Assembly (NCBI GenBank): GCA_015179025.1
Contig: WHUX01000035.1
Span: 1-64,000 of the forward strand
Direction: 5' to 3'
DNA length: 64,000 nt
From: Terfezia claveryi
Lineage: Eukaryota; Ascomycota; Pezizomycetes; Pezizales; Pezizaceae
Position 1 is the stretch's first letter; every line of letters starts with the position of its first letter. The notes beneath the pieces were generated by a model. It was not told the DNA's origin and did not search any database. It saw nothing but the letters and a program-made list of their open reading frames with translations. A program made the position numbers and the translations under genes. Shown one piece after another: positions 10,557-22,526 of this stretch.

Positions 10557-12078
10557 TCATGCCTTTTCCACCCTCCGTTTAATAAACTCATAGCTGCTGA
10601 AGAACACCGCGTTTAATATAGCGGAGCGTGTCATTGACACACCGAGACCGCGGTACCTAGTCCGAATTAGCTTTGCGCCATGACCTCGCATGGAGATGTA
10701 TGTTTACATTCTCCTTGAGAACCGGAGCGGCCGTTTAGGAAGGGGTGTCCCAGGCTTGTGGGTGAGAATATCTCGTTGGTATATTGACTTCAGTGAGTCT
10801 ACAGGATATATCTACACAATAAGAAAATCAGTATAACTAAGAATCCCATTGAGTTATTGATAAGGGTTGGGTGTTCGTACCATGACCCAGCTAAGTAGTC
10901 CACACAACCCTCCGGCTGCTGCAATTGCAAGAGGGCCTGCTTCTGAACCAGTAGAGCTCAGAACTTGTTTGGCGGATTCGTAAATCTATACCTAGTCAGT
11001 AGTAAGCTTGCACCTTATATCTTCCCAGAAGACCTACGGTAAAATAAATGGCCGTCCCAAGTGTGTCCCGTGCTATTCAATCGTTAGTGAATATTAATGA
11101 AACTTTTGAGAGGTACCCAACCAAAATGCAAATGAAATCCGGAGTAGAGCCCCCGGAGTCCTCTCGTTCTTATGATGTACTGTGCTGCTTGTGCCGTTCC
11201 CTTGGCCTCATACTTTATTCGCTCGGTAGATGGTTCATCTAGACTTACGACTCTCGACCGCGACATTAAGTATTCGATTTGCGCAGATAACTTTGTGAAC
11301 TCAAATGGACCTACATAGCCGTTTAGTTTCCTAGATGTAACTCAAAGTAACAACACACTTACAAGCAATTGCTGTTATAGCGGCACCCGCGGTAGCTCCA
11401 CTCATTGCCCACCGCAGGGCGTCTCCGGGCTTCGGTAAGGACCCGGAATGCTCCGCGCGGTGTGCAGTGACCGCATGCGGGCCAAATACTTTCTGCAGCA
11501 GCTCCCCATAGAAACCCTTCGAGTTGGTATATATCGAGAAACTAACGGTCCTGACCAATGTGACGGATGCTAGCGGTGCTAAACTTCCTATTTCGTACAC
11601 GAAACCTTAGCAACGAGTTTCGTATAGGAAGCACTCCTGTGGATTACCCCGCCAAAATCCTCCCATGCCCTCGGTCTGATAGGTTTGTTGTATACAATCT
11701 GCAAATGAGCGGAATTTGTAGCTGCACAGTAAATGTCGTCAGAGGTTGGCCTTCTACCAGATTTTAGCCAATTCACAGCATAGAGGACTTCATACGCTTG
11801 CATTCGGGTCTTGACAGAATCTAGAGGGAACTGTCGGTATACTGCGTCAGTACATATGTCGCAAATATCGTCCTCATAATCAAGCAACTTACAGCGATAA
11901 ATGTAGATAAGCAGCTGCTGGCCGATGCAGCGACCTCAGTCTGGTAACGCTTGATGAACGCATCGCCGTTGACGATTGAGGCCTGAGGACCCAACAGAGG
12001 AATCGGAGATGGAGGCGGGACATATGCTGGCGAGCTCGGAGTATTATTATTCTCTTGTGAAGTCGTATCTTGGGGCAT
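10557..12078 (-). CDS. Mitochondrial carrier (SLC25) family transporter
   Basis: Inner-membrane metabolite carrier with about nine short exons. Read through, the mRNA encodes a Pro/Ser-rich leader (MPQDTTSQENNN...), then the first repeat with the carrier signature FPLDSVKTRMQAYKFRSF and TEGMGGFWRGSLAPLASVTL. The second repeat has AITAIACPFELTKLSAQIEY and RGLRGLYSGFHLHFARDTLG. The third has IYPVDSLKSIYQRDI and YRGLGVSMTRSAILNAVFFS, with the end SYEFIKRRVEKA. Each Px(D/E)xx(K/R) motif is present: PLDSVK, PFELTK and PVDSLK. The second is the usual divergent form. The substrate cannot be read from the sequence. The exon joins were chosen from GT-AG sites that preserve these motifs. The usual basic residue in H-LxRD before the third repeat is replaced by Ala after splicing (HFARDT). 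Confidence 0.88.
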
Positions 12079-12540
12079 TGTAAGATGTAGATGCTAGACC
12101 AGTAATACTCAAAACTAGATGTCGATTCAAGGCCGCAGGTCGGTAGTATCTCGTGCTTCACTTCCAGAGAATTTCCGACCGTCCATTGAAGATCTCAGCT
12201 GGGTTCCTTGCTCTCCCCGAGACCCTTGGTGCTCGAGAAATAATGATGGGTTCACGTTCCTGCAGGATGGTCTGTAGGAAAGTTGTGCCCCTCCTTTGGT
12301 TCGATCAACCACTAGGTATGAGAGAGCAGAGTACGGCAGGAGAGGTTACAACAGAGTAAATTCCTAGGTAGCTACAGGTATATATAAAAAGAATATAAAA
12401 AAAATTACATACCCAGCTACGCTATAAAATAAATCAACAAATCTTTCTCTTCCGATATATCGTAAAACCTTCGAACCATTCACTCTATGCTTCTTTTTAT
12501 AATAATCATACCTTGGCTGATTTTGTTATTAACCGTCCGA
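12079..12540. other. Intergenic, upstream of the carrier gene
   Basis: Promoter side of the carrier gene followed by AT-rich DNA around 12360-12480. No gene recognised. Confidence 0.45.
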
Positions 12541-12548
12541 TCTATGTA

Positions 12549-12790
12549 ATCCGTGATCTATGCAATCCCCTTGACTGGGAATGGAAACCTACAGACATGG
12601 CATCGGCTACTGAACCATGATGCCGACCCAACCTGTGGCAAGTGCGGGCGGTATGACGAAGGGCAACATGTAGCTCTGGCCTGCATACATGGGGATGGAA
12701 GATGGGGGCGGAGGTCCAAAGATATTGGGAATGGGGATTTCTTCTGTAATTTATTAGGCTTGGGGGTACCGGTAGTTAGTATATAAACTT
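12549..12790 (+). mobile_element. LINE relic, C-terminal zinc-knuckle fragment
   Basis: An open frame contains GNGNLQTWHRLLNH, then CGKCG, GQHVALACIHGD and RWGRRS. This matches the C-terminal zf-RVT region of Tad-like fungal LINEs (GKGNL..W, CxxCG, HVALxC, GRRW). It is a short isolated fragment and is not functional. It resembles the relics at 33780-34362 and 55013-56488. Confidence 0.6.
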
Positions 12791-13680
12791 CAATACGACA
12801 AAATCTTGAAGCCTTTCCAAAGTCGCTTCATTATTCCTCCTATAGAGTGGTTCCAATAGTTAATTACGGCGAGTGATAGACGAGTTATAGAGCCGAGCGA
12901 AATTATTTTGTCGCTGAATCCACCTCTTAGGCACTTGATATAAACGATCTGCTGTCTAATACTGGCGTAACATATCCTCCTCAACCAGTAGTGATTGAAT
13001 AATTTGTGCCCCTTGCATATTGGCTGGCATATTCGGGATCAAAGCTCATTGTTGGCTGATCTCCAAAGTCCGAGGGTGGTTATCCTTGTAGAAGATTTGC
13101 CATTATTCTGTTATAGGTAAGTCAGTCAGTGTCTTAATGGGAAGCAACGAACCCGGCAAGGGGACCTTCTGGCACCGTAAAGAAAAGAAATGAACTTCGG
13201 GTTGGGATAGAACGGAGCGTAGTGAAAGGAATAAAGAGAAGAGAAGAGAAGAGAAATATAATAAGCGTATACTCCGTATGTACCTGGCTGGCATATGCAC
13301 AGCCATCTACCTCCACCCCTTGACACGCCACTTCCCAGCTCACCCCGGGCGTCAATGGTGGCATGAATAGCACTTTATATATGTCGGAGGACCCGGTTGC
13401 CTTTCGTGCTTTCGTGCTTGCGAATACCGTCTTTAGGGGCCTTCTTCCTCCGGCCTTTGGGACAAACTGGGATCACGATATCTATCAGATGACACTGACA
13501 ATTTGGTCTGTCTCCGGAATGTCCCTCTATTCTTCAGCATATAGATCCTCAATATCCTCCTGAATAAAGAGACTTCAAGAAGACTGCGGATGCGCCTACG
13601 ACGCAGGGCTTGGAAGCAGCAATGGAAGTAAAGACAGCAGAAGCATAGCCATGCGACTGAAGCAGAAGCTCTTGGAGGTG
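12791..13680. other. Relic intergenic DNA
   Basis: No gene is supported. A short purine microsatellite (repeats of GAGAA) lies near 13227-13256. Several short open frames are present, but none resembles a known protein. Confidence 0.4.
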
Positions 13681-13707
13681 TTTTTGTGATCAACAATTCT
13701 GTTCATA

Positions 13708-14031
13708 TTGGTTGTACATTCAATTTCCACTCCAAAAAAAAATTTGGACAACTTCCTGATATCCTTCAAGGACAGCGGCCTGGAGAGATGGTATTTTGGG
13801 GGAATTCTGTCAAGCACAATTTTTCATTGTTGGCAAAAGACAGGTATCTATCCTCAGATGGATCGGATACTTCAGAAAGCGACTCAAATCTTAGTTGCTA
13901 GTCTTCTCAACTCTGATGCAACTGCAGCGGATATTGAGCAAGTCACTAACGATTACCTTCTACATGATGAAGACTTGACAATAATCTCAGTTGAACCTCA
14001 TACAATTGAGATGTCAGTACATGTGAAGTAA
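13708..14031 (+). pseudogene. Possible transposase C-terminal relic
   Basis: An open frame of 107 codons contains STIFHCWQKTGIYPQMDRIL. This resembles the segment W..TGI/LxPxNP..VL near the end of pogo/Fot1-type DDE transposases. No catalytic residue or DNA-binding domain is visible, and neighbouring frames are broken by stops. The assignment is tentative; it could be chance. Confidence 0.3.
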
Positions 14032-15222
14032 CCTCTCATGCTTGGTTTAAATAACGACCTTGAATCTCTATATTACCAGACCATCGGCCACCTCCTCCAA
14101 TATATCGGGTACTACGGTCTTCCTTGAAGATCTCGGGCATTATTTTCAGTCACTACCAGTCGCTACTCTCCCTCCAGTATCGGATGCCCCCGCATTCAAA
14201 TCAGCAGTGTTATAATTATTACATCCTACATACTGCCCATTGTCCCACTGCCCCTTGCATTTCCTGGCTCATGTTTTTACATCCTCGAAACCAGCAAATT
14301 ATTTCTTGCTTATAGAGAACCTTTTAAGTACAGCAAGGCCTCGCGGTATTGGATCCTGTTCGACCCTGACATAATCTAGAGCTCCCTAATAACAAATCCA
14401 GGCTTCATCGAGAAAATTAGTGCTTTCGGTGAGTAACACACATTTGCATAATTGTAAATGCGGAAATAAAGAACCCAATAATGCACATGGTTTATAGTGG
14501 CATGGCAAAAAGTATGGTATAGCTGCAAAATATAGTGAAGTGATGTTTATTAGTTACTAAGACTACTACCAAACATGCAGGTAAATTCCAACCAGATCGA
14601 TGATCAAGAAGTGGGTAGTGCAGAGATCCCTACAGATAATTATTCTGCCTACTTACTCAAACTGACCAGAGTTGACATTCGCTAAATTAGGAATTAAATG
14701 TTCACAAGAACTTAGCTTAGTAAAGAGCAACCCAACCGAATGCAGTCGGACTAACTGACCGCCTCTTATAGTATTGAGGTGACGAACTACGGTAGGGAAG
14801 ACGGCGAGACCTGGGAATAATGAATCATTTTTCTTACTGACCCGAATTCAGGGTAACAGATGCTAGCGGGACCTGTAGATCGAAAGAGGTTTTGGGATGC
14901 AGTTACGAACCAAGCTATTAAATTCTAATTGATAGTATATATTAGTCTATAGCACATAGTTCATGTAAAGCCCAGATTTGTTTAATTCAAATTAGATTTA
15001 TCAGCTGGAGCCACACCTTGCAAGTCACCATATGCATGTACAGTATACAGTACATGTAGAGTAAAATGCGTGATGGGGCAGCGGGCGCAAAACAGGAGTT
15101 GCAGCCACTAATTATACCACATTCGATTCAAATGTATTACAATGTCTCTTTCTGATCCACTCCGCATTAACATCCTAGCTCGGCCCCACTATAGATCCCT
15201 TTCTCTAGATACAGTGAACTAT
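14032..15222. other. Relic intergenic DNA downstream of RAD4
   Basis: About 1.2 kb with no supported gene. It is AT-rich with short direct and inverted words but no clear element end. Confidence 0.4.
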
Positions 15223-18200
15223 CTATTCCTCTTCTGCTTGCTCCTCCCCCGCCAAGAAGTATTTACTCTGTGTTCGCAATTTTCGAGTAGCCTTTGCAGC
15301 TGCCTGTCTTGTGGGCCTTAATCTCATGGATTTTGCCGGTGTAGATCGCTTGCTACCACTGTTAGATACCTGAAATACTGGAATGGCCTTCTTTTTAGGG
15401 CTCCTGTTTGCTTTCTGTGACGCCGGCAACTGCTGGTCATTTGCACTTACCTCTGCTTCACCGAATTGGTTTCTAGCTGAGCGAGGTACCTGAAAATCGA
15501 CATCCATGGCATCAAAATCCATCCAGCCGGATATATCACTCCCACTCTCACGAACCTGATTTAGTCTACTTGTCCTGATAGATGTAGCCTTTTCATATTT
15601 CGATTCATGCTCCTTACCGGCACTTGTGTCTTCAGATGATGGACTTGATTCGCCACTAGCAACGGCCGCTGTAGATGAAGACTTGAGGGATATTACCAGC
15701 TGGTTCTGGTGTGCCGTGTCCTCAGAAGGTGGACTTGATCCGCCACTAGCAACGGCAGCTGTAGATGAAGACTTGAGGGATGTTATCAGCTGGTTCTGGT
15801 GTGGCGTTGTTCGGGAATTCGTGCTCAACAACGGTTTTTTGGCTGGGATGTTTATGTGGGGAGCTTCCATATGCCTACTGCCGTTGCGGGTGTAAACAGA
15901 TTCACTGTCAAAACTTGTACGGGACAATTTAGCATCTTCTTCCATGAACCCACCCCCCATGCAATGAACTATTTGGGCAGTCTCCTGTATGGAACCCCCT
16001 TCTAAGTTATCGTAGCTGCTACCAGCAAAGAAGCCACAACTTTCCTCACGCATCCTCTCCAGGCCTTGATGTGCTTCCTCTTCACCGCTCCTTAAGAAGC
16101 CACCATCCTCAAGTTCAGAATCTCCGGCTTGTTTAATAAATCCTTTAATAAATCCTTGGCTGCGTTCTGGGGATACCATTAATTTAGACTTAGTCGTTGG
16201 AACATCTTTTCGCTGCTTCGGAGGCTCCTTGCTACTGGGGTCTATCAACTCTCTTTGGTGTTCCGCTCCGTATTCCTCTTGTATCCGCTTCACAATCCTG
16301 ATGCCCATTAAGAACTTCCTCCATAATGCAAGTGCAGCTTGCTCCCTTTTGATATCTTCCTTCCTTTTCCTTTCCTTCTCAGCTGTTGTCCATGCATCCC
16401 TAATCAAGGCCTCATGTTCGGCGGGTATAACGATTCCATCGATGACTGGGATTGCTCGTTGTTCTGTAGCTAATTTTAGCTCATGTTAAAGTCAAAAAAG
16501 AGGTTACTGTATTCTACTCTTGAACTCAAAACCCGTTACTGCATCTGCATAGTCGATGCCCAGTTTCTTTGCTATTTTTGCTGTACCCTTAAGAGATAGG
16601 TGCACACCCCCTTCTGGAATCATTGTGTCCACATAAACATCGCAGTTTCCAAACACATTGCGCGGAACCTTCCCATCTAGAATGGGTGGAGGGTCGTACA
16701 GCCTTTGATGACATGAGTAGGTAGTAGTATGATAGAGAGAGAGTGAAGACGTACTTAGTTTGCTCATAGCTGTAGAGGCCCTGTAGTATAGGGTTGTTCT
16801 CCTCGGCCGCTTGTTCCAGCTCCCTCCTCCGATTCAGGGTAACTGCCCGTGACTTGACCCGTTTCAGAGGTTGCTCACCTTCCTGTGGCAAGGTTAACAT
16901 CTAGCACTACAAACTAGGAGCTTATAAATAGCATGAATACCTTCAACACACGGCCTTCTTTGTACCAATTCTCAATTGTTTTACATACGACGATATCTTG
17001 CCTGCGGTACACTTTCTCTTCCTTGGCTTTTTCTCCCTTACCGACGCTAAACAGCTTTATGTGACTCTTGCCAGGCTCGACGGCCTCCTCTCGTTTTAAG
17101 TGCCTTTCGAGAATAAAGCTGAGCTCATGTTAGTGCCAGGGTCGTAGATTGTGCTATACGGGGGGAGTACTCTGGATGATTCTTGTAGCCTAAAATACTC
17201 TCGTCATTGACAGGGCGTTTTTTCTCGACATAAACGCCTTGCAAAATTTGATCCTCTTCTCTATCTCTATCATCTTTGAGATCTTCCCTCCTACTATACC
17301 TTCTCATAATGGATCTAAACCAGTCATATTTGTGTGTCCTGATTACATTGCCTCTACTATCTTTTATAGGGTATACAGTATTGGGAACTCGGAAGCCTCT
17401 TGCCCTCCCAGGTATAATATTTTTTGTGAGATATCGTACTGTAACATCCTTTGCCGTGGAATCAGATGAATACCCGATGACATAGCAAATAACTTGCTTC
17501 GTATCCTGTGCTTGTTTCCCACGCGGCTCAAGTTGGCAAAAAGTATCAGGACGGGAGAAAATTTTGGTCAGAACAAGGGCGTCGACTGCAATCCAAGAGG
17601 AGGTATGTGGAGAGAAAACTTCAGTCCAGAAAATTGGGTATTGAAGATCTCTGTCTATAAGAGTGGATTTTTGCTCTGCTATAATATCAGCATGTGACCA
17701 GTCAAGTTAAATGCACAATTATATTTACTCATCATTGGCTCATCATCTTCCTCAAATTGAAGTTCTGGTCCTTCATCCTCAGATACCTCAGAGTGTTCAG
17801 CATCTGATTCGAGTTTTGGTGCCTTCTTTCGCTTCCCGGTGGGCTTCTTGGAGCTTTCAGGGGCCCGTTTCTTCTTTCTTCCCGCCCCGGAGGCATCCCT
17901 TTCGCCCAATGTTATATGTTCATTTCCATTTTTTTCTTCACATTCATGGAAACGAAATCCCAATGGCTGCAAAGAGAAGACCAGTCGAGCCTCGAAGCCC
18001 AACGCTCGGAGGAGAGCAGTAAAGAATTGTGCCCCGACGTCGCGGCTACCTTCCAACTTCCTTGCCATTTCCCTATAAGCCCGCAAGTTCTCCACTCTTT
18101 CCGATGTTGACGCTTTCGTACCCCGCTCGCCCTCCTGCAGGCCTCCCTTCGCAGATAACATCTCGGCCAATTCTGCCATAGACAAATAGCCATTTTTCCG

Positions 18201-19135
18201 AAGTCCTGGTGCATTTATAATAAATTGCTTCTTCCAAAAGTGTATTAAAGCACCAAGCAGGTGCACAAGGGGGTCGGAAGCCGTGGATTCAAATTTTGCT
18301 GATTCTGTGGCACAGAAAGCGCCTTTACCAGTACTCTTACTCTTACTCTTACCCTTTTCCTGTACCTTCTGCGAGCTTTCCAACTGCCTCTGCCGTGCTT
18401 GATGATATTTCTCCACCTGGCCTGCAATCCCTGGTGTCAAATGGCTAAACAGGATGGCCTGTAGCTCTTCGTCACAAAGCCATGAATTCCGTCTGAACCC
18501 TGAACTTCATATCAGCATAGAACAGGGCCCTATAGAAACGAAAAGTATACCATGATAGAGTAGAAATTGCGTATGCAGCATATGAGCCGTCATCCGTATA
18601 GTCCTCTCAACCCCCGAGACGCCCTTCTTTCCAGTCCTTCCACTTCCGTCAGCTTTCCTTTTTTTCGCGCTCCTTGTGAGACAGCAACTCACGACCATAA
18701 CTGAGCCTTGTTAGGCTCCAAAGTCACCTCCAAGTCTCCCAATGGAGCTTCATGCTTCGTGCTTGATGCTCCTGGATCTATGGCTTCTTGTAGACAGTTC
18801 TCCCAATCCTCCTCCTCGCTGGAATCTGAGTCACTGCTCTCCACGTCCGAGCATAAGTCTCCTATGGGGTCCTCCAATCCTGATTCTGATTTCACTTTCA
18901 CTCCCTTCGCTTTTCCTTTAGTCTCAACGTCCGCTTTATCGTGCGAGATTTGTTCATCTAATCCACCTGCATCCGAGCTCAATCTCACAGTTACTTTCGT
19001 ACTTTTGGCCTTCTTCCGTGAGGAAGCAGCCACCTGTGCTTCCCCCCTTCGTTTGGGTGGCATTTCGCACCCTTCGTATAGGTTCTGGTTCGTGTCGGTG
19101 GAATGCTGGGAAGCCCGGTGTGTGCGTCTTGGCAT
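15223..19135 (-). CDS. RAD4: Nucleotide excision repair protein Rad4/XPC
   Basis: Damage-recognition factor of global-genome nucleotide excision repair. The N-terminus is Lys/Arg-rich and then acidic ([15 protein letters not shown]). Small exons encode [19 protein letters not shown] and [20 protein letters not shown]. The transglutaminase-like fold shows [20 protein letters not shown] and VFSLQPLGF. After a basic insert it resumes with [20 protein letters not shown]. The beta-hairpin domains follow: [32 protein letters not shown] and [20 protein letters not shown]. Next come [20 protein letters not shown] and [20 protein letters not shown], which are hallmarks of BHD3. The C-terminal 250 residues are low complexity and hold a 30-residue direct duplication (HQNQL...SEDT). 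The start MPRRTHR was chosen; MPPKRRG 24 codons later is also possible. It is divergent from the HIT gene. Confidence 0.93.
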
Positions 19136-19208
19136 AGAGCTTCGATGACTTCACGGCCTAGTTAGTTGTCTCCGTAACTGATCCATCTCGGTCACTTAAC
19201 TTCAAATC

Positions 19209-20090
19209 ATGGCAGCCACCGGTCCAGCTTATTTCGGAAGTTTCATCGTCACTTCACAGGTACTCCGAAATCAGACAAAGTGTCATATATACGCTCGCAG
19301 GCAATTAACGGAGCTGTTGCCTAGGTTTTCTACAAAACGCCACTTTCCTTTGCAATCGTCAACGTTAGACCACTCCTACCGGGTCATGTTCTGGTCTGTT
19401 CCAATCGGGTAGTCCCTCGAATAAAGGACCTTTCTACGGCCGAGGTACCGAGCCTGCGTTACTACTTTCATGGCTTAGCCTATACTCTCGGAGAGCTCAC
19501 GCAGAGGGTCAGGTTACAGATCTCTTTTTAACGGCTCAAAAAGTGAGCAAAGTCGTCGAGGCTGTCTACGGCGCACAGGGTTTGAACATTGCTATTCAGG
19601 ATGGTGTAGCAGCTGGTCAATCGTGAGCTCCACCTACCAACAAACATCTACCGCCTATTTCCAATCATGGGCTTACCAATGCTCCCATAGCGTGCCCCAC
19701 GTGCACACTCATCTTATTCCCCGGAGGTTTAAGGACCTTGCAAATTCAGACGACATCTATGCTCTGATAGAATCTGAAGCTGGAGACCTGGACAAGCTCT
19801 TCCGTGAGCGGGACAAATCCCAGTCGAGCCAAAGAAAGCCATCGACACCAGTCAAGGTTGCGGCGGAGGTCAATAAAGAGATGGTATTGAGTGGGGAGAC
19901 ACAATCAGCGGTGTCGATTGCGGCGGAAGTACACGAAGCAGGGTCACAAGTACCTGGTGAGGGAAGGGCTAAGTTCCCTACACCATTGCCAGATGAACTG
20001 AGGAAGTCGAGGACACTAGATAATATGGAAAAAGAGGCAAAGATGTTGGCCAAATTCATGGCCGAGTATGACAGAAATTCGAAGCTCTGA
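19209..20090 (+). CDS. HNT2: HIT-family diadenosine polyphosphate hydrolase (FHIT-like)
   Basis: Likely Ap3A hydrolase of the FHIT branch. Four exons (19209-19259, 19325-19457, 19520-19622, 19691-20090) give 228 residues. The start YFGSFIVTSQ is followed by VFYKTPLSFAIVNVRPLLPG and HVLV. Then come VEAVYGAQGLNIAIQDGVAA and GQSVPHVHTHLIPRR; HVHTHL is the histidine triad. The FHIT core usually ends soon after this. Here a Ser/Glu-rich linker of about 90 residues follows, then a charged helix (DNMEKEAKMLAKFMAEY), as in other fungal Hnt2-like proteins. Only 73 bp separate its start from that of RAD4 on the other strand, so a shared promoter is likely. Confidence 0.92.
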
Positions 20091-20376
20091 GGGCGCAATT
20101 GTGTTACACTTTCACCAGAGAAATGAGGATAAACAGAGGGCACCAGGCATCCATAACGTCCAGATACACCTGTAGATCCTTAACCCTAAAACAATGACTG
20201 AGAAGGTGTAACCAATCCTGCAAAACCCGTACAAAATTGCAATTATCTTATAGTTTTCCTAGTCGTGCGTCACATTAAAACAAAACGAGCTCATTCTTGG
20301 CAACTGTGTCAGTAAACACCAAGCTTCAAGCTCTTATTTGCTCTCAACGAGCTACGCCGACAGCACTCCACCCAGC

Positions 20377-21025
20377 ATGTCCGCCGCACCACAATCCTAC
20401 AAAGAGCGGAACTTCATAGCAGTAATCGGAGATGAGGTAAGACTCCCCTAGGATCACCATAGCCTGCCATTCCCATAGCTAACGAAGTTGAACCTCCATA
20501 GGATACTATAACTGGCCTGCTTCTCTCCGGCATAGGTGTGCGTAGCATTCTGGTCTGTCAGTTCATTTTAAAGTGCCCTGTACCTGATAGAACTTTGCTG
20601 GCGAACTAGCACGTTACCACCCCCCCCAACGCATCTAAGAACTTCCTCGTCGTGGACGCCAAAACCGAGGTCGGTGCCATCGAGAAGGCATTCGATGAGT
20701 TCGTTACTGAGAGGAAGGACATTGGGATTCTCTTGATCAATCAACATGTATGGCCCCAGTGAACTCGAACCCCCGCTCCACGTACAGAAAAGAAAATGGT
20801 GCAAGTGAGGCCCGAGTAGCACTGGACTCATGGGCAGATTCAGATATACTTCTAAATGATAGCTAACGCCGCCTTTCTCAATAGATTGCTGAGAAGATAC
20901 GGTACAAGATTGATATGTACACAGCAGCGTTCCCGGCAGTCCTTGAGATACCAAGTAAAGACCATCCGTATGACCCAGAAAAAGATAGCGTGTTGAGGAG
21001 GGTTAGGAGACTATTTGGGGAGTAA
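20377..21025 (+). CDS. VMA7: V-type proton ATPase subunit F
   Basis: Subunit of the V1 stalk of the vacuolar ATPase. Four exons (20377-20436, 20502-20537, 20610-20747, 20885-21025) give 124 residues, the usual length. The sequence runs [80 protein letters not shown], ending [20 protein letters not shown] and [11 protein letters not shown]. Each part matches fungal Vma7 closely. No oddities. Confidence 0.97.
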
Positions 21026-21470
21026 ACGATTTGTTGGGACTGAATAGCAATGTTGGACCTGGGGACCCGCAATACTTGCATGTAATTGTGGCAGCGTTTG
21101 ATAATATGTTTATGATTGCTCTTCTATGCCTGGAAGATGGTACGAATCTCAGTAGTCTAATCCTTGAGTGTGATATTCCCACACCAACTAATAGTACCGC
21201 GAATACACTTAGAAAAATAAGACGTGGCTATGGATAAATCCCAATGACAGTAAGAGAGGGGCTTATGCCAACCAGACTAAGGGCAATGAGGCAAATGTTG
21301 TAAACTAAACTAAATGCTGATATAACAAGAATGTAACCATTGACGTCCCCATTTGAGAAATTATTGCCATCAATCCGAGTGTTGCTAAGAAACGCCGTAT
21401 TGAACCGAAAAACCGTTATCTTCGTCAACTGTTCCGGTGAGAAAACCATCACATTCTCCAATAACGTACT

Positions 21471-22121
21471 TTAGCTGAACCCTGGCTTGGTTGGGTGGAA
21501 ATAAATGTCTGCAGTAATGCAGGTGATAGGTTTGTCGTCTTTGGTATAAACATCAGCCATAGCATGGTATTTTCCCTAAAAAGTTGTCAGCTTAAAACTT
21601 TGTTTGTTGGGTATTGTTAGAGCACTGACTGGTGGGATAGCCTTTGGCAAATCAATTTCTTTAGTCAGGACCAACTCTCCAGCCTTGACCGGGCATTCCA
21701 AATCCACCTGCCCAGCGTTCTCGCAGAGGTCAAGAATCTTGTGGATAAGCTTGATGTATCCGTATTTAACCTCGACAATCACATATGCTCCCGCTTCAAT
21801 AGTATGCTTTAAGTTACCCGATGCCTTAATCACAAGCGTTGCACCTCTACAGCGGGCTGTTAGCAGGCCGATGTTTAAACAGCGCTGAGGAATTGACGAT
21901 GAAGCGGGAACCTACGGTGTGGGAGGATTTGGGGAGATATTAATATAATTAATCTCCAAAATGTCATCATACGTGGGACCGCAGTACTTCAAGGGGCTTT
22001 GTCCTGGAACGGGTTCACCAGTTCCTGGTAACCCAAGCGGTGACTGGCCCCAGACCTGTCCTATAGTCGCCGCCAAAGCCGTAGTAGATAGAGCCGCGAG
22101 GAGGATAGTAGAGTACTTCAT
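21471..22121 (-). CDS. NPC2: Phosphatidylglycerol/phosphatidylinositol transfer protein (ML domain, NPC2)
   Basis: Secreted or vacuolar-lumen lipid-transfer protein. Three exons encode a cleavable signal peptide (MKYSTILLAALSTTALAA), a short propeptide-like stretch and the ML/MD-2 domain. The domain starts at KYCGPTYDDILEINYINISP. It has paired cysteines at YCGP, LDLCENAG, DLECP and PITCITA. The middle exon includes VIVEVKYGYIKLIHKILDLC and the last exon GKYHAMADVYTKDD, ending KPGFS. The ATG at 22121 was chosen because it directly starts the signal peptide. Two motif insertions lie 210-310 bp upstream and a third about 365 bp upstream, so they could affect its promoter. Confidence 0.93.
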
Positions 22122-22330
22122 GGTTGAGGTTGAGCGGTCCACGAGTCGAAAAGTTAGATTGTTGGTAGAGGGTGAAACAAATAGCGAACTGTCGACGGCG
22201 GCACTTCCTGATTTTGAGATGCAATCATGCGTAAAGGAGGCTGGCGCTTGCTAGCCTGTTGTGGAGTAGTATTGCCGAGAGCTAAGCTAACTGTACATAC
22301 TAGAATTGCAGATTGCTCAAATGACCTCGA

Positions 22331-22364
22331 CTTCTCGTGCAACCAGACTACCTAAAAGCTTCTC
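22331..22364. repeat. Micro-insertion with 6-bp direct repeats (copy 2)
   Basis: A 22-bp insert (22337-22358) starting gtgcaaccagacta is bounded by CTTCTC on both sides. It is the reverse orientation of the family motif and has the shortest direct repeat of the set. Confidence 0.6.
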
Positions 22365-22399
22365 CCGCTCCGCCGATTTTACTTAGTGCAACCAGACTA

Positions 22400-22428
22400 G
22401 TAATCCCCTAGTCTGGTTGGTAATCCCC
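22400..22428. repeat. Micro-insertion with 9-bp direct repeats (copy 3)
   Basis: The 11-bp insert tagtctggttg (22409-22419) is bounded by a perfect GTAATCCCC on both sides. Immediately to its left (22386-22399) lies an opposite-facing motif, gtgcaaccagacta, so the two ends form a palindrome around the left direct repeat. Confidence 0.75.
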
Positions 22429-22485
22429 ATGATCAGATGAGTCCTCAACCTCTGTAGCTTCAGGCCTTCAAATATATATCACTAG

Positions 22486-22526
22486 CCTCGTACCTAGTCT
22501 GACCGGGCACCGGACTACCTCGTACC
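22486..22526. repeat. Palindromic micro-insertion with 9-bp direct repeats (copy 4)
   Basis: A 23-bp insert (22495-22517) begins tagtctgaccggg and ends caccggacta, so its ends are inverted repeats. It is bounded by a perfect CCTCGTACC on both sides. Confidence 0.8.

Noticed and set aside
10557..12078. Carrier gene as a pseudogene
   Set aside because: Direct reading shows stops, but all fall in introns with proper GT-AG ends; the spliced product keeps all three carrier repeats.
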